Shown piece after piece: positions 9,501-18,344 of a stretch of 64,000 nucleotides of DNA. A program made the position numbers and the translations under genes. The notes under the pieces were generated by a model. The model was not told the origin of the DNA. It searched no databases and saw only the letters and a program-made list of their open reading frames with translations. How positions within the stretch are numbered: position 1 is the first letter of the stretch; every line of letters begins with the position of its first letter. Source of the DNA: Lysobacterales bacterium (GTDB lineage Bacteria; Pseudomonadota; Gammaproteobacteria; Xanthomonadales; Xanthomonadaceae); contig JADKCY010000001.1 of assembly GCA_016718605.1 (NCBI GenBank), positions 62,001-126,000 of the forward strand. Direction: 5' to 3'.

Positions 9501-10421
9501 ATCTTTCACCGGCATACCGGGCGAAACCACCGCACTCGCCAGCTGTTTCCCAACCTTCGTTGGCCTTGCTGCTACTTCGGCGTTACCGCGCAAATGAACA
9601 TCCCGCAGGCGGCCTTGCAACGTCAGATCAACCACAGCACCGTCATCGAGTTGCAGCCAGAGCGCCAAGTCGCCACGTCCGTTGCGCACCTGCACTGGCA
9701 GTGCGAGCGAATCCGTCAACCAATGGTCCAAGGCAATCGACGGACTGCCCACATAGACGTGTCCAGCACGCAAACCCGGATCGAGATCAGCGACAAGTTG
9801 CAGAGGCGAAGAATCTGCCGCATGGATTCGCATGCCAAGACGCACGCGACCGCTCACGGTACGCAGTCGCGCATCAATGCGTGGCCATTCGATGTGTCGG
9901 CCACTGACCGTGTCGGTAATCGTCAACGCCGCATGATCAACGCGCAGCTCGCCCAGTTGCTCAAGTTGCGCCAACAGCGCTTGCAGGCCACCCGGTCGTG
10001 CCGGTCCCAGGCCCTGCAACTCCCATTGGCCATCCGCCTTGCGTTGCAAATCCAACTCAAGACGTGCCAAGCGCAAGCTCAACAGCGGCTGACCCGGCCA
10101 CCATCCCGCGTAGGCACGGATCAGCAATTCCGCTTCGGAAAGCTCCAGACCGGCGTGAGCACCATCGCCGCCAACCTTCAACCCCTTGAGTCGCAACAAC
10201 GGTCCACTGCGACTCCAGCGTGCATCAACCCCCTGCACGGCAACCGGTTGACCGATCTGTTGTTGCAACCAACCCGCGACTTGCTGCGGATGCTGGTTCA
10301 GCAACGGCATCAGCTGACTGATCAACGCCACCAACGTTGCCATCAGCACCAGCGATACCGCGATCCCAACCGCCAGCCAGCGACGCAGTTTGCGCAGCCA
10401 ACGACGAGGCCGAGAGATCAC
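6543..10421 (-). CDS. yhdP: YhdP family AsmA-like envelope lipid-transport protein
   Basis: A very large protein (1292 residues) with a single N-terminal membrane helix (~17-37) and a long repetitive beta-rich periplasmic region. The C-terminus contains the AsmA-like segment (FRLGGGNAMTDNLVIESPSA) and the conserved run near DFSDFFSSGFAFNSIRG. Length, anchor and the position directly after rng match YhdP, which is thought to bridge inner and outer membranes for phospholipid transport together with TamB and YdbH. The start is GTG at 10421 and overlaps the rng stop by 4 bp, indicating coupling. It ends with a proline/arginine-rich tail. Confidence 0.9.
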   Translation of the reverse strand: MISRPRRWLRKLRRWLAVGIAVSLVLMATLVALISQLMPLLNQHPQQVAGWLQQQIGQPVAVQGVDARWSRSGPLLRLKGLKVGGDGAHAGLELSEAELLIRAYAGWWPGQPLLSLRLARLELDLQRKADGQWELQGLGPARPGGLQALLAQLEQLGELRVDHAALTITDTVSGRHIEWPRIDARLRTVSGRVRLGMRIHAADSSPLQLVADLDPGLRAGHVYVGSPSIALDHWLTDSLALPVQVRNGRGDLALWLQLDDGAVVDLTLQGRLRDVHLRGNAEVAARPTKVGKQLASAVVSPGMPVKDDGESWSADELEFMARVWRAGSGWRAVVPSMRLRQGQTERNIRRVEWGNVGPHAALFVEQVDLLALFDWLPMLGSDLPPLPRWLRDAAPSGGVQSLHLAMRDKQFQRAAGVIHDLSWQPVGGIPGIRGFSATFDGDASHLRIALDAPGFVFSSPVALAEPIAAALRGELTLYPEAAGWVAEAAPLHVQGADFGADIEGSLWWQNDGSRPFLDLRAVGAAGIPVSAAKHFWVLNKMPAKTVEWLNRALQQGELTAASAVIHGDLDDWPFDGAQGRFEAYGEVAGVTLDYLPGWPSGENISGWVRFLNMGMQAEVSGSVLGNHVQQASGEFADLRQPVLALNIVGGGTGPSLLALIRQSPLQDKFGSAISGLSVGGESDVLVAMQVPLKRELGAFQLSGHADLHDADLDDSRWGLQFRSANGRLRFSESGFSADELSVLFADQLTSLSLSVGNFTSAASHMVEGSLRGRVSIDSLLALRPEMDWLRPHVDGVSEWAARVTVPKGAEASTLVSVRLQSDLAGTALQLPAPLRKAAEERLPADVELLLPSANGRIDLQLGELLHLRGRLAERASDFRGIAAFGVGELSESPSQLGLEVVGSVPVLDGNGWVAATLSGLGQGAQVRRIDLSAGVLQIGGRDFSESRVQVERQADGSGLVRFEGEALQGELRWPQQGLDATLTGRFNRLYWPSSDVKAAAMAADDIDPTWLPALDFDIDDARLGDAQLGSVQLRTLRVPDGLQLEHFASRSDDLSITASGDWSRRIQGSESRFQFNFVGQDLGRMMQRLGFAPLVEGGATDAIANVNWVGGPAQFQMATLEGQLQIDVKKGRVPNVEPGAGRIIGLLSLTEIPRRLTLDFSDFFSSGFAFNSIRGSFRLGGGNAMTDNLVIESPSAQILIKGRTGLTAQDYDQTMEVLPRTNNVLPAIGALSAGPAGAAIGAVAQAVFQKPMRQMARTLYQVGGSWTTSEITVLERGPRQQRVEAAQDEMPR

Positions 10422-11896
10422 AGCAGAACCACGTCATATTGCTCAATGGTGTAGTGCTCATCCGGCTGAAAGCGGATCGTCTTGCCGATGAACTCTTCAA
10501 GTTCGGCGACCCCTGCGGATTCTTCTTCCAGAATTCGACTGACCACTCTGGGCGACGCCAATACCAGCAACTTTTCCGCATCGAATTGACGCACCGCACG
10601 GGTGATCTCGCGGAAGATCTCGTAGGTCAACGTTTCCGCCGTCTTGATGGTTCCGCGGCCGGAACACGCTGGGCAAGGTTCGCACAGCTGTCGCTCAAGA
10701 CTCTCGGTGGTGCGTTTGCGGGTCATCTCAACCAAGCCCAGAGGCGAGAAGTCGTAGACCGTGGTTTTGGCATGGTCTGGCAGCAGCGCTTTCTCCAGTT
10801 GCCGCATGACCTGGCGTCGATGCTCGACATCGCCCATGTCGATGAAGTCGATGATGATAATGCCACCCAGATTGCGCAATCGCAGTTGCCGCGCGACCGA
10901 TTGAGCCGCTTCCAGATTGGTGCGATAGACCGTCTCTTCCAGATTGCGGGTCCCAAGGAACGCACCGGTATTCACATCGACGGTGGTCATTGCTTCGGTT
11001 TGATCGATCACCAGGTAGCCACCCGACTTCAACGGGACTTCCTTCTGCATCGCTTTTTGTATCTCGTCCTCGACGCCGTACAAATCAAAGATCGGACGCT
11101 CACCGGGGTAATGTTCGATACGTTCAGCCAACAAGGGCATGAACTGCGATGCGAAACGCTGGGTTCTCTCAAACGTCTCACGCGAATCGACCCGTACCTT
11201 CTCGACGTCGTCATGCAGCAAGTCACGCAGTGCCCGCAACGGCAGCGCCAAGTCCTCGTAGATGCAACTACCCACCCGCTGCTCCAGGACGCTGGCCTGG
11301 ATCGCACTCCACAGTCGACCCAGATAATCCAGATCTTCCTGCAAGGCCTCGGCAGAATGTCCATCGGCATTGGTTCGCACGATGTAGCCCATGCCGCTTG
11401 AATCACTTTGTGGTTGCAGTGCCGCTTTCAGGCGCGCGCGCTCGGCCTCGTCCTCGATACGTGCAGACACGCCGAGCACCTTGCTATAGGGCAACAACAC
11501 CACATAGCGCGAGGGGATCGACAACTGCGTAGTCAAGCGCGCGCCTTTGCTGCCGATCGGATCCTTGACGACCTGAACGACAACTTCCTGCCCTTCGCGC
11601 AGCAGTTCACTGATCGGTGGCGTTGGCGTGGCGGGAGGCGCATCGCCTTCAGGGAACATCGAGGCGGCCGGTCGAACGATATCCGATGCATGTAAAAACG
11701 CCGCGCGTTGCAAGCCAATCTCGACAAACGCCGCCTGCATCCCGGGCATGACCCGAATCACTTTGCCCTTGTAGATGTTGCCCACATAGCCACGACGCGA
11801 TGCGCGCTCAATGTGGACTTCTTGCAACATGCCGTTTTCGACGACGGCGACGCGAGTCTCACGCGGCGTGACATTGATGAGGATTTCTTCAGACAC
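10418..11896 (-). CDS. rng: Ribonuclease G
   Basis: The protein has 492 residues, the usual RNase G length without the RNase E scaffold tail. It begins MSEEILINVTPRETRVAVVE, has the S1 RNA-binding fold at ~38-125 (GNIYKGKVIRVMPGMQAAFV) and the catalytic DNase I-like part with DVNTGAF and IIIDFIDM. The zinc-link motif CEPCPACSGRG lies in the C-terminal third. RNase G is an endonuclease that matures the 5' end of 16S rRNA and cuts some mRNAs. It is followed by yhdP with a 4-bp overlap, as in many gammaproteobacteria. The maf/yhdE gene that often precedes it is absent here. Confidence 0.95.
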   Translation of the reverse strand: MSEEILINVTPRETRVAVVENGMLQEVHIERASRRGYVGNIYKGKVIRVMPGMQAAFVEIGLQRAAFLHASDIVRPAASMFPEGDAPPATPTPPISELLREGQEVVVQVVKDPIGSKGARLTTQLSIPSRYVVLLPYSKVLGVSARIEDEAERARLKAALQPQSDSSGMGYIVRTNADGHSAEALQEDLDYLGRLWSAIQASVLEQRVGSCIYEDLALPLRALRDLLHDDVEKVRVDSRETFERTQRFASQFMPLLAERIEHYPGERPIFDLYGVEDEIQKAMQKEVPLKSGGYLVIDQTEAMTTVDVNTGAFLGTRNLEETVYRTNLEAAQSVARQLRLRNLGGIIIIDFIDMGDVEHRRQVMRQLEKALLPDHAKTTVYDFSPLGLVEMTRKRTTESLERQLCEPCPACSGRGTIKTAETLTYEIFREITRAVRQFDAEKLLVLASPRVVSRILEEESAGVAELEEFIGKTIRFQPDEHYTIEQYDVVLL

Positions 11897-12045
11897 GCGG
11901 TATCACCTGAAAAGCACTGCTGACCTTATAGCCGAGCCAAGCGGCAGCGAACAGACTGGACAATTAAGCCAAGAAGGGCTTACTCAGGCAATGGTTCAGT
12001 TCCGACCCAGGTCGACCGCGTATCACTTGGGTCACCACTGCGGCT

Positions 12046-13488
12046 TCAGGGCAGCTCCGAGACCAATTGGAGTATTCGACCGGTAACGGATTGCACGACA
12101 TACTCGTCAATCCCTCCTCCCACCGAATTCGACATCGCCACCACCACGTAAGGTCGGTTACCGGCATCTTCGAGCATCCATGCGTGCGTTAGGACATGCA
12201 AGCCGTTGGCGCCCGACGCCAGCGAACCGCCTTTGTACCAGACACGATCGAAATCGCCGCGTACGCCGGGCTGCGCAGCCTGCGCGCCAAGCGCGGCATC
12301 CACAACCGCAAGGGCCTCGGACCCCTGGGGAAGGGAACGAAGCCACGAAAACGCACGGCAAATGTCGATCGGCGACGCTTTCCAACTGGCCTCTGTCAGC
12401 AAGTCTGCGTGAAAGAAGGGACCCGTGCCCAGCGGCCCCAGTGGAACGATGCTGGTCTGCAGGAAGTTCGCACGGTACGCGTAGTTGCCGTTGTTGTAAG
12501 CCACCGAATCGACGTAGGGGAACGAGTAGAAGAGGTGAAACTGCTCACTGATATTCAAGAACGGCTGCAGCCCGCTGGGCGAGGCGTGTCCGCTTGATAC
12601 CACCATAGTCTCCAAGGCGCTTCGGCCAACCAGCTCATGCAGATGATCCGTCGCTGTGTTGTCACTGTTTCCCATCATCAAGATGGCAAGATCACGAATC
12701 GGGAAGTTGGTCCCCAGAGGTTCACCGTTGATCAGTCCGCCTGGCGCGATTTCCGACGCCAGCAAGGCTTGGTTTGTTCGCGAGTCGATATCCCCCAACG
12801 CCACAGCCTCACCCAATCCAGCGAGCACCCAGGTTTTGAAAATGGAGGCTGTTGCGCGTGGCGTTGTCGCGTTCCGCGCCTCGACTACGCTGCACTGACC
12901 GTTCGCCTCAATTCTCCCCACCAACAATGCTGCAGCGGTCGACAACGTCGCGAACTTATCTGCTGCTTGTACCAGAGAAAGACCTTGGTCAATGGGATAT
13001 TGCACACTGCCACCAAAGCCACTGACACCGAACAAGATGATCTTGCCGGCCGCGCCATACCGGGTCCCAAACGTCAGAAAACCAGAAGGTGGTGGACTGC
13101 CCGGGGAGTCGATCACTGCTGAGACACGAATCGGTGACCAACCGATCAGGTCAGTCACCACCGCGTTCGGATAGCTGGCACGCACCGAGGCAATGAAGTC
13201 GATCGTTGCCTGCACACTGATCTGCGATAGCCAACCGGAATCAAAATTGGCATTGACCTCGGTCGCCGTGGTGGTCTCCGTGCTGCGAAGCTCATTCAGC
13301 AGCCAGGTCAATCGTGTCGCCGTCGAAGACACCGGAAGCTGGTAGGTCCCACCGACCAACGGAAACTGCGCTGCAATCTTTGGCGCTTCGAAATTGTCGA
13401 CAAACAGCGCGCGATCCAACGCACGTGCTGGGACGCAAAGCACGGCATACATCAAGCAAGCGAAAAACACGGACTGCATTAGACGCAT
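12046..13488 (-). CDS. Secreted class A beta-lactamase-fold serine hydrolase
   Basis: A 480-residue protein starting at ATG 13488, chosen over a longer frame because a GAGG ribosome site lies 6 bp upstream and a clear signal peptide follows (MRLMQSVFFACLMYAVLCVP-ARA). The motifs of the penicillin-binding/class A lactamase fold are in order: SIFK with nucleophile S215 and K218, SDN at 275-277 and KGG at 419-421. About 190 residues of extra domain precede the catalytic part. Class A enzymes are ~290 residues, so this is enlarged. It may be a peptidase, esterase or distant lactamase, and resistance activity cannot be claimed from sequence. It is monocistronic, with a dyad 65 bp upstream. Confidence 0.8.
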   Translation of the reverse strand: MRLMQSVFFACLMYAVLCVPARALDRALFVDNFEAPKIAAQFPLVGGTYQLPVSSTATRLTWLLNELRSTETTTATEVNANFDSGWLSQISVQATIDFIASVRASYPNAVVTDLIGWSPIRVSAVIDSPGSPPPSGFLTFGTRYGAAGKIILFGVSGFGGSVQYPIDQGLSLVQAADKFATLSTAAALLVGRIEANGQCSVVEARNATTPRATASIFKTWVLAGLGEAVALGDIDSRTNQALLASEIAPGGLINGEPLGTNFPIRDLAILMMGNSDNTATDHLHELVGRSALETMVVSSGHASPSGLQPFLNISEQFHLFYSFPYVDSVAYNNGNYAYRANFLQTSIVPLGPLGTGPFFHADLLTEASWKASPIDICRAFSWLRSLPQGSEALAVVDAALGAQAAQPGVRGDFDRVWYKGGSLASGANGLHVLTHAWMLEDAGNRPYVVVAMSNSVGGGIDEYVVQSVTGRILQLVSELP

Positions 13489-13537
13489 GACGCACCTCGC
13501 TGAGCCAACGATGAGCACAAGAAGCCAGATTCCACGC

Positions 13538-13573
13538 AATATAGTGACAAACTTCACATTTGACGCATGTGAA
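13538..13573 (-). promoter_or_regulatory. Candidate promoter and dyad upstream of the serine hydrolase gene
   Basis: A perfect 7-bp inverted repeat, ttcacat-N7-atgtgaa (13553-13573), lies 65 bp upstream of the hydrolase start. On the minus strand a TATATT box (13538-13543) stands 9 bp downstream of the dyad, so a bound factor would overlap the -35 area. The -35 match itself is poor. The regulator is unknown. Confidence 0.35.
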
Positions 13574-13701
13574 GCATTGGAAATCTAACCGGTCGTTACC
13601 GGCATCACCGGAACCCAAAGGGCAATGGCAACGCCCCCCTCAAACGACCGCTGGTCACCTCGCCGATTCGCGGTCAGGTGACTGGACCAGCACCGTCGAC
13701 G

Positions 13702-16335
13702 TCAATCAATCCGTGCGGTGATCCACGCCGGCAGCGACTGCAACGCCACCTGCAATGCCGGGCTGTCTTCGCCGCCGCCCTGCGCCATGTCCGGTCGACC
13801 GCCACCTTTGCCATTGATCTGCGCCGCAACGAAACCAACCACGTCACCGGCCTTGATCTTGCCCAACGCCGCACCGTTGACACCGGCAATCAGCGAGGCT
13901 TTGCCCTCGCTAGCACTGGCCAGCAGGATCACCGCGTCCGGCAGTTTCTGCTTGAGGTTATCGACGGCGTCGCGCAGACCCTTCACATCCAGACCTTCCA
14001 GACGCGCGGCGACCAGCTTGAAGCCACCGACATCCGTCGCACTGGCCGCGAGGTCGGCCGCCGCACCTGCAGCAGACTTGGCCTTGAACTGCTCAACGGT
14101 TTTTTCCAGTTGACGCTGCCGATCCAGCAACTGACGCAGCTTGGCGGCCATGTCCGTCGGGCTCGCACCGAGCAGATCGGCGACTTCATGAAGGCGCGAT
14201 TCTTCGTCGCGGATATGCGCCAAGGCACCCGCGCCCGACACCGCTTCGATGCGCCTAACGCCGGAGGCCACGCCGCCTTCGGCAACAATCTTGAACACGC
14301 CGATATCGCCGGTTCGGCTGGCATGCGTGCCGCCACACAGTTCAGTAGAGAACGCGCCCATCTTCAACACGCGCACCTCTTCGCCGTACTTCTCGCCAAA
14401 CAGCGCCATCGCGCCAAAGTCCAGGGCTTCCTGCATGGCCATGTGATGCACTTCCACCGCGACATTGCGACGAATCTCGGCATTGACCAAGACTTCAACC
14501 TGAGCCAGTTCGGTCGCAGTCATTGGCTGGAAATGCGAGAAGTCGAAACGCAGGCGCTCGGGCGCGACCTGCGAGCCCTTCTGCGCCACATGATCACCCA
14601 GCACTTCGCGCAACGCGGCATGCAGTAGATGTGTCGCACTGTGATTGAGCACGATGGCCTGGCGACGCGCAGAATCCACCTCGCCACTCAGCGCATCGCC
14701 CACCTTGAGATCACCCTGCGCCAGCGTACCGACATGGCCGAAATACACCCCGGCCAACTTCTGTGTGTCGGCCACATCGAATTGCAGCGCCACGCTCAGC
14801 AACCGACCGTGATCACCCACCTGACCACCGCTTTCCGCGTAGAAGGGCGTGCGATCCAGAATCAGCGTGGCCACCTCACCCGCGCGCAATTCGCTGACCG
14901 CCTGACCTTCGCGCACGATGGCCAGCACACGCAAATCCCCGCTCTGCAGGTGCTCGTAGCCAAGAAACACCGTCGGGTTGAGCGATGCCACCAGCTCTGC
15001 CGACAAGCTGCTGCTGCCCGCAAACTTGCTGGCCGCCCTCGCCTGTTCACGCTGCTGCGTCATCGACGCATCGAAGCCCGCCATATCGACACTCAAACCG
15101 CGCTCACGCGCCATGTCAGCGGTGAGATCGACCGGAAAACCGTAGGTGTCGTAGAGACGGAAGGCGTCTGCGCCGGGAATCACCGCGCTGGAACGTGCGG
15201 CAATCTCATCAAAAATCCGCATACCTTGATCCAAGGTCTCCGCAAACCGCTCCTCTTCTGCCTTCAAGGCCGCTTCCACCATCGCCTGCTTCTGCCGCAG
15301 TTCGGGATAGGCCTCGCCCATCTGCGCGACCAAGCCGGCGACCATCCTATAGAAGAAGGACTCGCGCACGCCCAGCATCCAGCCGTGACGCAAGGCGCGG
15401 CGAATGATCCGGCGCAGCACATAGCCACGACCTTCGTTGCTGGGCAGCACGCCGTCCACGATCAGGAAGCTGCAGGCGCGAATGTGATCCGCGATCACGC
15501 GCAGGGATTTGTTTTCCAGATCGGCCGTAGCCGTCAATCCCGCTGCCGCCTTGATCAGCGCCTGGAACAGATCGATCTCGTAGTTCGAATGGACGTGCTG
15601 CAGCACCGCCGCCACGCGCTCCAGGCCCATGCCGGTATCCACGCAGGGCGCGGGCAGCGGCTGCAGGCTGCCGTCGGGCTGACGGTCAAACTGCATGAAC
15701 ACGTTGTTCCAGATTTCGATGAAGCGGTCGCCGTCTTCGTCCGGACTGCCGGGCGGGCCACCGGCGATATGCGCGCCGTGGTCGTAGAAGATCTCGGTGC
15801 AAGGGCCGCAGGGACCGGTATCGGCCATCTGCCAGAAGTTGTCGGACGCATAGGGCGCGCCCTTGTTGTCGCCGATGCGGATGATGCGATCCGCCGGAAT
15901 ACCGACCTCCTTATGCCATATCTCAAAGGCTTCGTCGTCGGTGTGGTAGATCGTCACCAACAGACGTTCCTTCGGCAGCTTCCAAACCTCGGTCAGCAGC
16001 TCCCAGGCCCAGCAGATCGCATCCTTTTTGAAGTAGTCGCCAAAGCTGAAGTTGCCCAGCATTTCAAAAAAGGTGTGATGCCGCGCGGTGTAGCCCACCT
16101 GGTCCAGGTCGTTGTGCTTGCCACCGGCACGCACGCAGCGTTGGCTCGACACCGCCCGCGTGTAGCTGCGCTTGTCGCCACCCAGAAACACGTCTTTGAA
16201 CTGCACCATGCCCGCATTGGTGAACAGCAGGGTCGGATCGTTGCCCGGCACCAAGGGGCTGGAGGCCACAATCTGGTGTCCCTTGGACTGGAAAAACTGG
16301 AGAAAGTCCTGGCGGATGTCGTTACTGGATTTCAT
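13702..16335 (-). CDS. alaS: Alanyl-tRNA synthetase
   Basis: The protein has 877 residues, standard for bacterial AlaRS. It starts MKSSNDIRQDFLQFFQSKGH at ATG 16335; a longer frame to 16521 lacks homology-like sequence and was rejected. The class II aminoacylation domain (TNAGMVQFKDVFLG) occupies ~1-430. The editing domain has HSATHLLH and CGGTHASRTGDIG, supplying the zinc ligands, and the C-Ala domain contains GGGRPDMAQGGG near the end. It charges tRNA-Ala in the cytoplasm. The recA-recX genes that precede alaS in many relatives are not here. The next gene upstream is divergent, 142 bp away. Confidence 0.97.
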   Translation of the reverse strand: MKSSNDIRQDFLQFFQSKGHQIVASSPLVPGNDPTLLFTNAGMVQFKDVFLGGDKRSYTRAVSSQRCVRAGGKHNDLDQVGYTARHHTFFEMLGNFSFGDYFKKDAICWAWELLTEVWKLPKERLLVTIYHTDDEAFEIWHKEVGIPADRIIRIGDNKGAPYASDNFWQMADTGPCGPCTEIFYDHGAHIAGGPPGSPDEDGDRFIEIWNNVFMQFDRQPDGSLQPLPAPCVDTGMGLERVAAVLQHVHSNYEIDLFQALIKAAAGLTATADLENKSLRVIADHIRACSFLIVDGVLPSNEGRGYVLRRIIRRALRHGWMLGVRESFFYRMVAGLVAQMGEAYPELRQKQAMVEAALKAEEERFAETLDQGMRIFDEIAARSSAVIPGADAFRLYDTYGFPVDLTADMARERGLSVDMAGFDASMTQQREQARAASKFAGSSSLSAELVASLNPTVFLGYEHLQSGDLRVLAIVREGQAVSELRAGEVATLILDRTPFYAESGGQVGDHGRLLSVALQFDVADTQKLAGVYFGHVGTLAQGDLKVGDALSGEVDSARRQAIVLNHSATHLLHAALREVLGDHVAQKGSQVAPERLRFDFSHFQPMTATELAQVEVLVNAEIRRNVAVEVHHMAMQEALDFGAMALFGEKYGEEVRVLKMGAFSTELCGGTHASRTGDIGVFKIVAEGGVASGVRRIEAVSGAGALAHIRDEESRLHEVADLLGASPTDMAAKLRQLLDRQRQLEKTVEQFKAKSAAGAAADLAASATDVGGFKLVAARLEGLDVKGLRDAVDNLKQKLPDAVILLASASEGKASLIAGVNGAALGKIKAGDVVGFVAAQINGKGGGRPDMAQGGGEDSPALQVALQSLPAWITARID

Positions 16336-16477
16336 GCGTGCGGGACGTCGAAGGCGGCGAGACGCGCATGATGCCGGATGGATCGGGCAGCGGAAAGCAC
16401 TGCAACATGGCGAATTCGCTGTACTGACGCACAATGCGGCGACATTCGCCACTGCAACCCCACGCAAGGAGCCGCTC

Positions 16478-17329
16478 ATGGCACGCAGCAAAGCCTGGAC
16501 CGCCTTTCCCCACGACAGCAAAGGCTTCGACTACCCCGACGCCAAATTGGAAAAAGCCTGGGCCAAGTTGCACGCCGGTGATCAGGAGCCCTTCCCCGAT
16601 GGCGACACCGTGGCTGGCTGGCTGAAGTCCAACAAGACGCTGGGCAAACTCGACGCTGCAGAAACCGCCGATCGCCTGCAATCGGCTTGGCGTGCGTTTC
16701 ACGCGGGCGACTTCCAGATCGCTTTCGACATTGGCGAAGCCGTCGGCCCGCTGGGTGCCTCGGTCGCTTGCAAGGCAGGCGGCATTCATGCCACCTACCT
16801 GATCGACGATGACAAACAACAACTGCAGCGCTACGAACACCTGGTTGGGCTGGCGGATGCAGCGGTCGATGCGCTGCCCAAACTGGCCAACAGCCACTAC
16901 CGCCGCGCCTTCGCGCTGGGTCGCTACAGCCAGAGCATCTCGATTGCCAAAGCACTGACCCAAGGCCTGGCGGGCAAGGTCAAGGAAAGCCTCGACGCCA
17001 CCCTCAAACTGGCCCCAAAACACGCCGAAGCGCATACCGCCATGGGCCTCTACCACGCTGAAATTATCAGCAAGGTTGGCAGCATGCTCGGCGGCCTGAC
17101 CTACGGCGCCAAAGCTGCCACCGGCGAAAAACACCTGCAAACCGCCCTCGAACTCACCCCCGACTCCCCCATCGCTTGGATCGAATACGGCAACGGCCTG
17201 ATGCTGCTCTACGGCGACAAACGCGAAGACGACGCCGCCGAAGCCTACGCCAAAGCCGCCAAACTCAAACCCAAAGACGCGATGGAAAAACTCGACGCCG
17301 AGTTCGCCAAGTCGCAGATTGAGGACTGA
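16478..17329 (+). CDS. TPR-repeat protein of unknown role
   Basis: The protein has 283 residues from ATG 16478 (aagga 7 bp upstream), with no signal peptide or membrane helix. Sequence such as AHTAMGLYHAEIISKVGSML and AWIEYGNGLMLLYGDKREDD, with alanine at helix-packing positions, indicates TPR-like helical pairs in the second half. Similar cytoplasmic proteins are annotated only as hypothetical TPR proteins. It is divergent from alaS. Its end abuts the broken PilV-like sequence, so this stop codon is the left border of the accessory patch. Codon use is typical of the chromosome, with strong C-ending bias near the 3' end. Confidence 0.75.
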   Translation: MARSKAWTAFPHDSKGFDYPDAKLEKAWAKLHAGDQEPFPDGDTVAGWLKSNKTLGKLDAAETADRLQSAWRAFHAGDFQIAFDIGEAVGPLGASVACKAGGIHATYLIDDDKQQLQRYEHLVGLADAAVDALPKLANSHYRRAFALGRYSQSISIAKALTQGLAGKVKESLDATLKLAPKHAEAHTAMGLYHAEIISKVGSMLGGLTYGAKAATGEKHLQTALELTPDSPIAWIEYGNGLMLLYGDKREDDAAEAYAKAAKLKPKDAMEKLDAEFAKSQIED

Positions 17330-18287
17330 GGCAAGCTCAGTTTTCCGCGACGGCATCGACGCAGGCGCGCAAACCGTCACCGTCAGCACGCTGATCACCG
17401 AAGGCTTGCTACCGAGCACCTTCGCCAACCGTCAGGGCGCTGGCGGTGTTGCCGTGGGCACCTCGCCGTTTGGGCAACCCTATGCGATTCGCGCGATTCG
17501 ACGGCCCGGCAGCATCCTGACCTTTGTGGTCTTCGATTCCGGCACCGTGATGCCCGGCCCGATCACCCGAACTGGTTACAACACCACGACGGACAGCCTG
17601 ACCACGCTGAAAGGGCAAGTCTCGAGCGAAATTTCCAAGCACTACCAGATCCCGACCGGCATCATCCGGCAAGGGGAAACCACCGCGCGCGGTGGCTTCA
17701 GCGGTTTCACCATCAATGTCTCGGCCTATGTCGGTGCCAGCGGCGTCACCCAGCCGACCGCGATCGTGCTGAAAGGCTTTCCGGAACTGGAGTCGGATGG
17801 CGGGGATGGGGGGGGATGAGCCAACCGGCGGCTACTCGGGAACGTGCAATATCGTGTGGGGCTATTACCGGGTCATTGCCGCCAATACGTATCAATATTA
17901 TTCCCCAGCTGTCCAAGTAATGCCGAAGAGGTTGACCGATTCAGCGCCTGCACCACCGGCGTTCGTGTCCGCAACACGCCAGTGGGTTTGGCGTTGACAA
18001 TTGCGCCAAATCACTCCGAAACGCAAACCACGCGGACCTGCAATTACGGAGGATCATCACACACACTGACGTCCACCACGAATTACGAATCGGTTTACGT
18101 CAATGCGGCGGAAATCAGCAATAACGAAGCCGGTGGATTCGTCACCCATTGCGGATTTGTTCAAGAGAACCTTCAGCAAGTCCAACCCGCCTGCCATATT
18201 TACGAAACCGGACTTCCCAGTGTTCGTGATGTGGCGGCCAGTGCCGGCCAGAACGCCGAAGCCATTCTGTGCTGCATCGAAGAATGA
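17319..18287 (+). pseudogene. PilV/shufflon-type pilus protein remnant, 5'-truncated and frameshifted
   Basis: The first open part encodes a stretch like the N-terminal domain of PilV-type minor pilins (TVTVSTLITEGLLPSTF, then SPFGQPYAIRAIRRPGS). The prepilin leader and hydrophobic helix that should precede it are missing. The frame stops at 17817-17819, directly after a run of eight G (17808-17815). With seven G the frame continues into DEPTGGYSGTCNIVWGYYRV. A second one-base shift at the CCCC run near 17907 (five C needed) returns to the original frame, which runs through CTTGVRVRNTPVG to a stop at 18285-18287. Either the gene is decayed or the two homopolymers are mis-assembled. The family call rests on pattern recognition only. 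Confidence 0.5.
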
Positions 18288-18344
18288 CAAGTTGCGTCGA
18301 GAGGCCGCCGGGATACACTGTATTACCACAAACGGAGAGACACA

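Noticed and set aside
14629..16371. 580-residue open frame on the plus strand opposite alaS
   Set aside because: A GC-rich antisense shadow of alaS; His/Arg/Gln-rich with no domain pattern.
16336..16521. N-terminal extension of AlaRS
   Set aside because: AlaRS starts at MKSSNDIRQ; the extra residues overlap the divergent gene and match nothing in the family.
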